From positions 7,874,001 to 7,938,000 of the forward strand of contig NC_003155.5 of assembly GCF_000009765.2 (NCBI RefSeq): DNA of 64,000 nt, given 5' to 3'. This stretch comes from Streptomyces avermitilis MA-4680 = NBRC 14893. GTDB taxonomy: Bacteria > Actinomycetota > Actinomycetes > Streptomycetales > Streptomycetaceae. Positions 1-7,656 of the stretch are shown here, piece by piece (position 1 is the stretch's first letter; each line of letters opens with the position of its first letter). The notes under the pieces are model-generated. The model did no database searches. It had not been told where the DNA came from and was given only the letters and a program-made list of their open reading frames with translations. Position numbers and translations under genes: made by a program.

Positions 1-126
1 CGCGACCTCGCGGTGCAGGACCTCGTCGTGGGCGCGCCACACGGTGCCCATGCCGCCCTCGCCGAGGGGGGACAGCAGGCGGTAGCGTCCCGCGATCACA
101 CGTTCACTGCCCGGTTCTTCGGACAC
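1..126 (-). CDS. Serine/threonine protein kinase, N-terminal fragment
   Basis: Only the first 42 codons are inside the window; the gene continues beyond the left edge. The fragment has the kinase opening (GRYRLLSPLGEGGMGTVW), with the glycine-rich ATP loop GEGGMG followed by the usual valine. This is the start of a Hanks-type PknB-like kinase, which phosphorylates proteins on Ser/Thr. The GTG at 126 is chosen because a run of six G lies 6-8 bases upstream. The C-terminal half, including any PASTA or membrane segment, cannot be seen. Confidence 0.85.
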   Translation of the reverse strand, partial: MSEEPGSERVIAGRYRLLSPLGEGGMGTVWRAHDEVLHREVA

Positions 127-189
127 GGGCGTCCCCCCATCGCATCCGCGCGATTGCTCCACTCCGCGTGATTTCTCCCCAAAAGTAGC

Positions 190-1914
190 TCACCCGAGTG
201 CGGATGCCGCCCCCTTGAGCACCAATCCGGCCCCGAGAGCTACGACGACGAACGCGGACCCCAGGGGCACGGTCCTGCGCACCAGCGCGGCCATCGGCCC
301 GTCGGTCCAGCGGGGACGCCGGTTCAGCACACGTGTCATCCCGCTGCCCAGCTTGACCACGGCGAACCCGGCCGCGGTCAGTGTGAGGGCGAGTCCGACG
401 CCGTATGCCACGACGAGCAGCAGCCCGAACCACGCCTTCCCCAGCGCCGCGGCGCCCACCAGGACGACGACGGCCGAGGGGCTGGGCACCAGCCCGCCGG
501 CGAAGCCGAGCAGGATCGTGCCGCGGAGGGTGGGGGCGATCTCGTGGGTGTGGGTGAAGCCGCCGTGGGTGTGTTCGAGGGTGGGGGAGTGGGGGTGCTT
601 GTGGTCGTGGTCGTGGTCGTGCTTGTGGCCGTGGCCGTGGCCGTGGTTCTCGTTGTGCTTGTGGCTGTTGCTGTGGTTGTGGTTCTGGTCGTGCGGGTGG
701 GTGTGGGGTGCGTCGTGCGCGTGGGTCTCGCCGTGCGCGTGTGCGAGGACCAGGGGCCGCTCGTGCGCGTGTTCCCTGTGGTCCGCGTGATCGTGATGCA
801 CGTGATCGCCGTGGTCGTGGCTGTGGTCGTGGTCGTGGCTGTGGTCGTGCTTGTGCCCGTGGTCGTGGCCGTGCGCAGGCACCCGGTTCCGCCAAGCCCG
901 TCGTACGAGGGTCATGCCCGCCGTCGTCACCAGAACCCCGCTCGCGATGCCCAGCCAGGCGATCACCGAGGGCGCGGCCGCCGAACCGGCGGTGACCAGG
1001 AGGCCAAGGGCCACCACGCCCAAGGTGTGGGTGACCGTCACCGACGCGGCCAGCGGCAGGACGTCCCGAAGCGTGGCGCGGCCGCCGCGGGCCGCCGCCG
1101 TCGCGGCCATCAGCGTCTTGCCGTGCCCCGGCGCGAGCGCGTGCAGCGCGCCGAGGCCGACCGCGATGAGCAGCGCCAGCGCGGCGAAGCCGGCCGTCAG
1201 ATCGTGGCGGGCCACCAGACCGTCCAGCGCCCGGGTCCAGCGGTCGGCGCCGCGCGGGAGCACGGAGGCGGCGGGTGCGTCCCGCTGCTCCTCGACGAGC
1301 GCGGGGCCGCCGGGGCGTACCCGCAGGGACGCGGCCGCGGTGTCGGCCGGGGACGACAGCAACTGCTTGGGGTAGCTGGTCAGTTCCTGTGACACCGACT
1401 TCTTCGGTACGTCCGACGCGGTGAGCGTCATACGGTCGCCGCGCGCGGTGATCTCCCGCCAGCCGGGGCCGGACGTGGCGCCCGCGCTGTGGAAGCCGAG
1501 GGTGACCGAGTCGCCCTTGGGCAGGGGTGCCGTCAGCCGGCACTCCACCCGTAGGGTGTTCAGCCCCGCCTGGCCGGGCCGCACGCGCGCGTGGCTGGTG
1601 CCGGCGGAGAGCGCGACCTGGCGGCCGCCGACGGTCACCTTGCTGTCGTGCGCGGCCGTCTCGCACCGCTGCCGCGCCCAGTCGGTCATGCCGAGCTTCT
1701 TGATCTCCGGCTTGGCCTGGGTCGCCGGGATCTCCGCGAGGTCTTCGACGTGGTCGACCCGGAGCTGTCCTGGGGCGGCGACGAGACCGTCGTACCGGTT
1801 GACGGTGAAGTTGCCGAGCGGATGCGCGCTCGCCGGCCCGGACGGGACGAGGACGAGGGCGCAGGCGGCCGTGAGTACGGCGGCGCAGGAGGCGAACGCG
1901 CGGCGGGGGTTCAC
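190..1914 (-). CDS. NicO-family nickel/cobalt transporter with histidine-rich loop
   Basis: 574 aa. A signal peptide ending near ASAHPLGN is followed by an extracytoplasmic domain of about 200 residues. The membrane domain begins around residue 245 and contains LGALHALAPGHGKT, the conserved HxxxxGHGK-type motif of NicO/RcnA metal exporters. Between two blocks of helices lies a hydrophilic loop (roughly residues 360-465, bases about 545-870) with about 43 histidines alternating with Asp, Gly, Lys and Asn, a likely metal-binding region. The GTG start overlaps the TGA of the upstream TPR gene (GTGA), so the two are translationally coupled. Family knowledge suggests Ni/Co efflux or uptake; the actual metal is unknown. 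The histidine loop is far longer than in E. coli RcnA. Confidence 0.88.
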   Translation of the reverse strand: MNPRRAFASCAAVLTAACALVLVPSGPASAHPLGNFTVNRYDGLVAAPGQLRVDHVEDLAEIPATQAKPEIKKLGMTDWARQRCETAAHDSKVTVGGRQVALSAGTSHARVRPGQAGLNTLRVECRLTAPLPKGDSVTLGFHSAGATSGPGWREITARGDRMTLTASDVPKKSVSQELTSYPKQLLSSPADTAAASLRVRPGGPALVEEQRDAPAASVLPRGADRWTRALDGLVARHDLTAGFAALALLIAVGLGALHALAPGHGKTLMAATAAARGGRATLRDVLPLAASVTVTHTLGVVALGLLVTAGSAAAPSVIAWLGIASGVLVTTAGMTLVRRAWRNRVPAHGHDHGHKHDHSHDHDHSHDHGDHVHHDHADHREHAHERPLVLAHAHGETHAHDAPHTHPHDQNHNHSNSHKHNENHGHGHGHKHDHDHDHKHPHSPTLEHTHGGFTHTHEIAPTLRGTILLGFAGGLVPSPSAVVVLVGAAALGKAWFGLLLVVAYGVGLALTLTAAGFAVVKLGSGMTRVLNRRPRWTDGPMAALVRRTVPLGSAFVVVALGAGLVLKGAASALG

Positions 1915-3860
1915 TTCGCCGCCCCCAGTGCCGTGCGGGCCTCGCGGGCGCCGAGCGGTGAGAAGCCCGGGTTCAGGTCGAGGGCCGACTTCAGGGAGGC
2001 GCGGGCGTCCTTCGCGTCGCCGGCGGCGCGCTCGATGATGCCGCGGTGGTAGAGGAAGGACGCGTTGTGGTAGCCCGTGGCGGTGGCCCGACGGGCGTAC
2101 GGCAGGGCGTCCTTGTCGCGGCCGTTGACGTGCAGGGCCCAGGCGAGCGCGTCCGCGGTGTGCACGGTGTGGCGGCGGGCCCATTCGGCGCGGGCCGCCT
2201 TCAGCGCGGCCTTGGCGTCACCGTGGTCGGCGGCGGCCAGGGCCGTGTCGAGGTCGGCGTTGACGCCGTTGGCGCGGGCCAGCGCGACCCAGGCGTCGAC
2301 CAGCGCGTACTGGTCGCGGGCCTTCTGCGGATTGCCCTTCTTGCCGCGCGCCTCGTACAACTCACCCAGTTCCACCAGTGGTTGGGGCAGCGGGAAGCGC
2401 TCCACGACCTGCTCCATACCGCGGATCGCCGCTGCGCTGTCGCCCTGCGCGGCCTGGGCGCGGGCCCGGCCCTCGAGAGCCGGGAGGTAGCTGTCGTCGG
2501 CGGCGAGGGCGCGCGCGTAGTAGGTGAGGGCCGCCTTGTACTCACCCTGGTTCCAGGCGAGTTGGCCCAGCGCCGACGCGACGTACGAGATGTCGCCGCG
2601 GCTCGTGGCGGTGCTCAGCGCCTGCTCCAGGACGCGGCGGGCGGTTTTCACGTCCCCCCGCAGTTCCCGGACGTAGGCGTACCGCGTGAAGACCGGGACG
2701 CCGGGGCGCCGTTGGTCGGCCACGTCGGCGGCCTTCGACGCGTCGTCGTAGCGGCCGAGTTCGACGAGGGCGTCGATACGGGAGGACAGGGCGCGCTCGC
2801 TGTACGGGTTCTGCTTCAGCGCCCGGTCCGCGTAGGTCAGGGCGCCGTGGAAGTCGTGCCGGGCGGCGGCGAGGGCGGCGCGTCCGGCGAGCGCCGGGTC
2901 GTTGTCGGGCCGCAGTCGCAGGGAGCGGTCCAGTGCGCGCTGCGCCTGCGGGTAGCGGGAGGGGTCGCCCTTGGTGCGGGCCTGCTCGATGTACGCGAGG
3001 CCGAGCGTCGCCCAGCCGCCGAAGTCCTTGGGCTGGGCCCGGAGGTGAGCCTGGAGGGAGGTGATGCTCGCGTCCAGGTCGCCACTGGCGAGCAGTTGCG
3101 GGGACACGGCGACCGGCGCGGCGGCGGCATTGGCGGTTCCGCCGTCCCGGACGGCGCCGAGCACCACGGCCCCGGCGGTGAGTGCGACCGCCAACGCGGC
3201 CGCACAGAAGCCGAGTTGGGCCGCGCGCCAACGACGCCCGGACACGGACAGCCGGCGGACGGCGGCGACACGCTCGTCGCGCACGCCATCGGCCCCGGAC
3301 CCCGGGGCCTGCGCCAGGGCCTTCGGCGCCACGGCCTCCTGCGCCGGGGCCTCCTGGGCCACGGCACCGGCCTGGAGCTCCTTGGCCGTAGTTCCCGCTG
3401 CGGGCTCTTCGGCCGTGGTGTCGGCCGGGGACTTCTTGGCCGTGGCGCCGGCGGGCTTCTCGGGCGCGGCGCCGGTCGGCGGTTCCTTGACCGCAGCTCC
3501 CGCTGCGGGCTCCTCGGCCCTGGCGTCGGCCGGTGACTCCTTGGCCGTAGCCGCCGCTGCGGACTCCTCGGCCGGGGCGGCGGCCGCGGATTGCTGAGCC
3601 ACGGCGTCGGCGGGCGATTCCTCGGTCGTAGCGCCCGCCGAGGGGTCCTCGGTCGTGGCGCCCGCCGAGGGCTTCTCGGTCGTGGCGCCCACCGAGGGTT
3701 CCTCGGTCGTGGCGCCCCCCGCGGATTCCTCGGGCATGGCCCCGGCCGTACCGGTCGCCGAAGCCGGTGTGCCGGTCTCGGCGGTCCCGGCCTCCGGCCC
3801 GGCGGGCGGCTGCTCGCCGCCGTCGCTCTCCGGCGCGCTGTCGTTCGTACGCGGGGACAT
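1911..3860 (-). CDS. Membrane-anchored tetratricopeptide repeat protein with low-complexity N-terminus
   Basis: 649 aa. ATG 3860 is preceded by GAGGAGAGG. Residues about 25-190 are degenerate 9-10 residue repeats built around GATTEEPSA, GAAPEKPA and similar, rich in Ala, Thr, Glu and Pro. One transmembrane helix follows (about residues 225-250, AALAVALTAGAVVLGAV). The rest is a superhelical TPR domain with typical W-LG-Y and A-Y-ALAL spacing, predicted to lie outside the membrane. TPRs mediate protein-protein contacts. The gene sits between the DUF4331 gene and the NicO transporter on the same strand, suggesting a shared envelope function, perhaps as an assembly scaffold (inference). The repeats are disordered-looking and probably vary in number between strains. 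Confidence 0.82.
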   Translation of the reverse strand: MSPRTNDSAPESDGGEQPPAGPEAGTAETGTPASATGTAGAMPEESAGGATTEEPSVGATTEKPSAGATTEDPSAGATTEESPADAVAQQSAAAAPAEESAAAATAKESPADARAEEPAAGAAVKEPPTGAAPEKPAGATAKKSPADTTAEEPAAGTTAKELQAGAVAQEAPAQEAVAPKALAQAPGSGADGVRDERVAAVRRLSVSGRRWRAAQLGFCAAALAVALTAGAVVLGAVRDGGTANAAAAPVAVSPQLLASGDLDASITSLQAHLRAQPKDFGGWATLGLAYIEQARTKGDPSRYPQAQRALDRSLRLRPDNDPALAGRAALAAARHDFHGALTYADRALKQNPYSERALSSRIDALVELGRYDDASKAADVADQRRPGVPVFTRYAYVRELRGDVKTARRVLEQALSTATSRGDISYVASALGQLAWNQGEYKAALTYYARALAADDSYLPALEGRARAQAAQGDSAAAIRGMEQVVERFPLPQPLVELGELYEARGKKGNPQKARDQYALVDAWVALARANGVNADLDTALAAADHGDAKAALKAARAEWARRHTVHTADALAWALHVNGRDKDALPYARRATATGYHNASFLYHRGIIERAAGDAKDARASLKSALDLNPGFSPLGAREARTALGAAK

Positions 3861-3909
3861 GCCCTCTCCTCGATGTCCTTGAGGGAAACGGTCGTTGTGG
3901 CGGATGAGC

Positions 3910-3954
3910 GGCGCGGCCCGCACCGTGGGGGATGGGTTACGTGCGGGCCGCGCC
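3910..3954 (-). terminator. Perfect 14-bp stem hairpin between DUF4331 and TPR genes
   Basis: Arms 3910-3923 (GGCGCGGCCCGCAC) and 3941-3954 are exact reverse complements around a 17-base loop. It lies in the 110-base gap between the stop of the DUF4331 gene and the start of the TPR gene, without a clear T-run. It may partially terminate or process the transcript, so that the leading DUF4331 gene is expressed more than the two downstream genes. Confidence 0.55.
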
Positions 3955-3970
3955 AGTCAGTGGGCCGGGA

Positions 3971-5491
3971 CTAGTACGCCCGGTTGCGCCGACGCCACCA
4001 CGCCAGACCGGTGGCGATCAGCAGGAACCCGGCCGCGCCCGCCGCCGCGGAGGCCGCGATCAGCGTGGTGTTGGAACCGTCCGTGGCGTTCGCGATCAGA
4101 CCGTCGCCCAGCTGGTTGCGCACGCTGTTGCCGGTGCCGCCGGCGGTCTTCCCGCGCGAACCGGCCGTCGGCTCGGCCACGTACGGGAAGGAGTGCTCGA
4201 ACTTCTTGTCGTTCTTGTTGACCGCGTCACCCAAGTCGTTCTTGGAGCCGACCAGTTCGCCCTCCACGACCTGGAGCGCCTCGTCGATCACGTCGTCGGT
4301 GAGCCGGCGTCCGTTCGGGAAGCCCGCGTTGTCGCCGTCGAGCACACCGAGCCGCTTGGGCTTGGCGGTGGGCTCGATCGAGGTGTTGAGCCGCAGTTCC
4401 TCGGCCGGTGTCACGTGCGGCGGCTGGTTGAGGCCCTTCACGCCCTTCAGGAACACGTCGACCAGGTCGTTGCGCGGCTCGGCGGGCGCCTTGATCTTGT
4501 AGATCGCCTCGATGAGCTTCGGCAGCTCCGGGTTGGTCACGTTCTTCAGGAACTGCGCGTCCTCCCAGGGCGAGGACGCGTTGAACTTGTCCTTGTCCTT
4601 CTGCGGGTTGACGACCTCGTTGACCAGCGGGTTGCCGAGGCGCGAGACCTGCGTGTAGTGACCGCGGGCGTCCTTGCGCTGGGTCGTGGACCAGATGCCG
4701 ACGATCGGCTGGTCCTTCGACTCGGTGATCATGTCGGTCGGCAGCTGAAGGGCGATCGAGTTGACGTTGTAGCCCTTGAGGGTGTCGCGCCCGACCTCCG
4801 ACAGGTCTCCGCCGTACAGCAGGTCGAAGACCCGCAGATCCAGGAAGAACGGGTCGTCCGCCTGGCCGGCGAACGTCGTGGAGTCGCCCGCGAGCTTGTA
4901 CACGGCCTGGTTGCGCAGCTTGGTGTAGTCCGGCATCGACGCCTTGCCGACGTTCGACGGCGCCACGGGGATGTCGTCCGCGACCTTCGTGCGGGAGACC
5001 AGCTTCTGGTCGTGCAGCCTGAGCAGATCGATGTCGTACGTCTGCGTGATGTTCAGGTCGGGGTCGTCGAGGCTGTCCACCGGACCCGTGTTGTACAGGA
5101 ACGTGTCGCCGTTCTTGCGGTGCGTCTTGAACGTGTAGCGGTAGATCAACTCGCCCTGGGCGTCACCGTTGTTGTCGATGTGGATGTCGTACTGGGCGTC
5201 CTCCGCGAACGTGTAGAAGTTCGGACCGCCCGCCGGATCCTCGAACGGGATCCAGTTCGCGATGACCGTCGTCGTGTCCGGCTTGTCCGGGCTCACGAAC
5301 GCGTACACGTCGGTGTTGTCGTACTGGGGAGTGCCCGAGATCAGCGGGGCCTCCCGGTGACTGGAGGCGGAGGCCGCCCCCGGTTCCAGCGCGGTGACGC
5401 CGGCGGCCGCGAGCCCCCCGGCGGCCAGCGCACCACTTATGAGGGTCGCAAGGCTCCTGCGTCCCGCACCGCTCCTGGAGATAGGTGTCAT
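3971..5491 (-). CDS. DUF4331 domain-containing secreted protein
   Basis: 506 aa. ATG 5491 follows AGGACGG. The N-terminus has GRRSLATLISGALAAGG, a twin-arginine-like signal, and cleavage is likely after ASA. The mature start SSHREAPLISGTPQYDNTD is the hallmark of DUF4331 (a conserved SHREAP block followed by an acidic D-N-TD motif). Repeated DxNITQTYD and FFLDLRVFD segments also match. The C-terminus ends in a hydrophobic helix and basic tail (FLLIATGLAWWRRRNRAY), so the product is anchored outside the membrane. The domain's biochemical role is not established. It is the first gene of a leftward transcript divergent from sigK, with a matching SigK-like promoter 38 bases or more upstream of the start. 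Confidence 0.85.
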   Translation of the reverse strand: MTPISRSGAGRRSLATLISGALAAGGLAAAGVTALEPGAASASSHREAPLISGTPQYDNTDVYAFVSPDKPDTTTVIANWIPFEDPAGGPNFYTFAEDAQYDIHIDNNGDAQGELIYRYTFKTHRKNGDTFLYNTGPVDSLDDPDLNITQTYDIDLLRLHDQKLVSRTKVADDIPVAPSNVGKASMPDYTKLRNQAVYKLAGDSTTFAGQADDPFFLDLRVFDLLYGGDLSEVGRDTLKGYNVNSIALQLPTDMITESKDQPIVGIWSTTQRKDARGHYTQVSRLGNPLVNEVVNPQKDKDKFNASSPWEDAQFLKNVTNPELPKLIEAIYKIKAPAEPRNDLVDVFLKGVKGLNQPPHVTPAEELRLNTSIEPTAKPKRLGVLDGDNAGFPNGRRLTDDVIDEALQVVEGELVGSKNDLGDAVNKNDKKFEHSFPYVAEPTAGSRGKTAGGTGNSVRNQLGDGLIANATDGSNTTLIAASAAAGAAGFLLIATGLAWWRRRNRAY

Positions 5492-5528
5492 GCCGTCCGT
5501 CCTCAGTGCCAACTTGCCTGACGAACCG

Positions 5529-5557
5529 CATTCGGAGCGGTCGCCGGGGTGGATTGG
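5529..5557 (-). promoter_or_regulatory. SigK-like promoter for the DUF4331 operon
   Basis: On the minus strand a -35 CCAATCC (5557-5551) is followed after exactly 16 bases by CGAATG (5534-5529). This resembles the CCATCC-N16/17-CCGAATC consensus described for mycobacterial SigK. The same arrangement with the same spacer faces the other way at 5643-5670. Transcription would start about 30 bases before the DUF4331 start codon. Confidence 0.6.
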
Positions 5558-5630
5558 TCGAATCCCAAACGTTCTTACGGTGACTTTCGCCAGTTGTTTC
5601 ATCGGCGCGGGACCCGCGTTTTCGCTTCCC

Positions 5631-5670
5631 CCATCCGTAACCCCATCCGAAGACGTGATCGCTGCGAATA
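5631..5670 (+). promoter_or_regulatory. SigK-like autoregulatory promoter for sigK-rskA
   Basis: CCATCC at 5643-5648 is followed by a 16-base spacer and CGAATA at 5665-5670, matching the mycobacterial SigK -35/-10 pattern. A second CCATCC lies 12 bases upstream (5631-5636), forming a direct repeat CCATCCGTAACC/CCATCCGAAGAC. The predicted start of transcription is about 40 bases before the sigma-factor gene. Confidence 0.62.
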
Positions 5671-5717
5671 CTTCAGTGAGGCGGGACGGGCCGGAGACGG
5701 CCGGAGAGGGGGGACTG

Positions 5718-6272
5718 GTGGGGGTGCTGGTGCATGCGGACGAGCTCCTGGTGCTCGTGGCCGAAGGTGACCAACGGGCATTCGAAGAGCTGTACGGACT
5801 GGTGTCCGGGCCGGTGTTCGGTCTGGTGCGCCGGGTCGTGCGGGATCCGGCGCAGTCGGAGGAGGTGGCTCAGGAGGTGCTGCTCGAACTGTGGCGCTCC
5901 GCCGCCCGCTTCGACCCCGGCCGGGGCAGCGCCCTCTCCTGGATCCTCACCCTCGCGCACCGCCGCGCGGTCGACCGGGTGCGCAGCGCCCGCGCGGCCG
6001 GCGAACGCGAGCAGCGCGAGGCGCTCCGCGCCCACCACCCCGCCTTCGACCAGGTCGCCGAGGAAGTCGAGGCCGGCCTCGAACGCGAGTGGGTACGCCG
6101 CTGCCTGGACCGCCTGACCGCCCTGCAACGCCAGTCCGTCACCCTCGCCTACTACGACGGCTACACGTACCGTGAAGTGGCCGAGCGGCTCTCGCTGCCC
6201 CTCGGCACGGTCAAGACGCGAATGCGCGACGGACTCACGCGGCTGCGCAACTGCCTGGGAGGAGCCGCATGA
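5718..6272 (+). CDS. sigK: ECF RNA polymerase sigma factor, SigK type
   Basis: 184 aa from GTG 5718. Region 2 is clear (DQRAFEELYGLV...EEVAQEVLLELW, then SALSWILTLAHRRAVDRVR), and region 4 carries the helix-turn-helix (TYREVAERLSLPLGTVKTR). The spacing and the paired RskA-type anti-sigma gene identify it as group SigK. Start choice is uncertain: GGAGAGGGGGG lies 4 bases upstream of GTG 5718 and 10 bases upstream of GTG 5724. The stop overlaps the next ATG (ATGA), so the anti-sigma is translationally coupled. It probably activates its own gene and the divergent DUF4331-TPR-NicO genes through the two promoters found between them. Confidence 0.9.
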   Translation: MGVLVHADELLVLVAEGDQRAFEELYGLVSGPVFGLVRRVVRDPAQSEEVAQEVLLELWRSAARFDPGRGSALSWILTLAHRRAVDRVRSARAAGEREQREALRAHHPAFDQVAEEVEAGLEREWVRRCLDRLTALQRQSVTLAYYDGYTYREVAERLSLPLGTVKTRMRDGLTRLRNCLGGAA

Positions 6273-7084
6273 GCGCCCTCGACCGTCTGCTGCGCCGCGA
6301 TCTGCACTCGCTTGCCGCGCCCTACGCCCTCGACGCCCTCGAGCCCGACGAACGCCGTCGCTTCGAGAGACACCTCAAGGGCTGCGACCGCTGTGCGGCG
6401 GAGGTGCGGGACCTGTACGAGGACGCGGTGCGGCTCGCCTGGTCCACGGCGGCCCCGCCGCCGGCGGCGCTGCGGGACCGGGTCCTCAGCGCCGTACGCA
6501 GCACACCCCAGGAAGCTCCCCAGGGTGCGTCGCGTGCGCGGGAGCCGCATCTGCCGGCCCATGTCTGGGGAACCGCGCCGCCCCCGGCACGCGCCCGCGC
6601 CCGCCGCACGCGCCCCCTCTTCGTCCCGCTCGCCACCGCCACGGCCGCCGCCGCCCTCGTCGTGGCGTCACTGTTCGCCGTGCAGGCCGGCCGAACCCAG
6701 GACCAACTCGCCGAGCAGCAGGCCCAGGCACGTGAGATCGCCCACGTTCTGGCCGCTCCCGACGCCCGGGCGACCAGTGACCGGGACGCGAAGGGCCGTG
6801 GTATCGGAGTGATCGCCTCCGCATCTGAGGGGCGCGCGGTCGTCACCCTGAGCGGGTTCCGGGCGCCGTCCGGCGGCCGCGTGCATCAGCTGTGGCTCAT
6901 GCGCCCCAACGGCCAACCGCGCTCCCTCGGGCTCTTCGACGGCGACGCGCCCTTGGTCGCGAGCGGGCTGAACACCAAGGCGACGTCACTTGCTGTGACC
7001 GTCGAGCCCGACGGAGGCTCAGCGCAGCCCACCAGCCAGCCAGTTGTCCAACTCGCCCTGGAATCGGTCGGATTCGGAGAGTAA
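6269..7084 (+). CDS. rskA: Anti-sigma-K factor RskA-like membrane protein
   Basis: 271 aa. The cytoplasmic N-terminal domain has ALDALEPDERRRFERHL followed by a zinc anti-sigma motif H35-x3-C39-x2-C42. A single transmembrane helix lies near residues 115-138 (PLATATAAAALVVASLFAVQ). The outer part is the RskA C-terminal domain, with VTLSGFRAPSGGRVHQLWLM and a closing AVTVEPDGGSAQPT block. It should hold SigK at the membrane until an outside signal triggers regulated proteolysis, as known for mycobacterial RskA. ATG 6269 overlaps the sigK stop by 4 bases. Confidence 0.92.
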   Translation: MSALDRLLRRDLHSLAAPYALDALEPDERRRFERHLKGCDRCAAEVRDLYEDAVRLAWSTAAPPPAALRDRVLSAVRSTPQEAPQGASRAREPHLPAHVWGTAPPPARARARRTRPLFVPLATATAAAALVVASLFAVQAGRTQDQLAEQQAQAREIAHVLAAPDARATSDRDAKGRGIGVIASASEGRAVVTLSGFRAPSGGRVHQLWLMRPNGQPRSLGLFDGDAPLVASGLNTKATSLAVTVEPDGGSAQPTSQPVVQLALESVGFGE

Positions 7085-7199
7085 CCGTCAACACCCTTAC
7101 CGGCAAGGTGAATCCTGCGCCCGCGATACCCGAGTGCCACGAGGGGGCGATAGGGTTAGCCTGCCCGGGCCGGGTGGACTCGTACGGGTGGGGAGTGAC

Positions 7200-7469
7200 A
7201 TGGAACAGATAACAGTGCGCAGCAGGGCACGGGTCCCTGCGATCACCTGCGGGAGCAGCGCGACCAGCTCGCGCCTCGACCGCCATCTCGCAGTGCTGGG
7301 CGGCCCCGCCATCCCGCAGCGCGAGACGGCCGAGGCCACGTCGCTGATGCGTGAGCTCACCGCGCGTGACACCGCGCACGACCGCAGCGGCAGGGGCGCG
7401 CGAGTGAGGCGAGTCTCGCTCTTCGCACCACTGCGCCGACTGCGCCGTTCGCTGTTCGGCGGGCGCTGA
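7200..7469 (+). CDS. Small conserved hypothetical protein
   Basis: 89 aa beginning MEQITVRSRARVPAITCGSS and ending in a basic segment (RRVSLFAPLRRLRRSLFGGR). ATG 7200 is close to a promoter-like TAGGGTTAGCCT stretch at about 7151-7162, and GGGGAG lies just upstream of the start. No catalytic motif is visible. The basic amphipathic C-terminus could bind membrane or nucleic acid, but this is speculation. It stands alone between rskA and the convergent type ISP-like gene. Confidence 0.6.
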   Translation: MEQITVRSRARVPAITCGSSATSSRLDRHLAVLGGPAIPQRETAEATSLMRELTARDTAHDRSGRGARVRRVSLFAPLRRLRRSLFGGR

Positions 7470-7656
7470 ACAAACCGGCGTTCCACAAGGGCCCGCGCTC
7501 ACGCCACACCGACCCGGCACGCGCTGCGATCTCGTCGTCCATCATCCCCACGGCACGCAGCGGCGCCCCGGTGTACCGCATGAGTGCGGGCCCTTTCCCT
7601 TCTCCCCCCGACGCCCCACCACCCCCGGCACCCCCCTCGCGCGTCACCCGCGCGGT

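Noticed and set aside
544..1392. Valine-rich plus-strand open frame opposite the NicO loop
   Set aside because: Mirror of the histidine-rich loop (GTG repeats are complements of CAC); no start signal.
7357..7647. Minus-strand open frame with MRYTGAPLRAVGMMDDEIA
   Set aside because: Overlaps the 3' end of the small gene at 7200-7469; no ribosome site and no continuing similarity to a known family.
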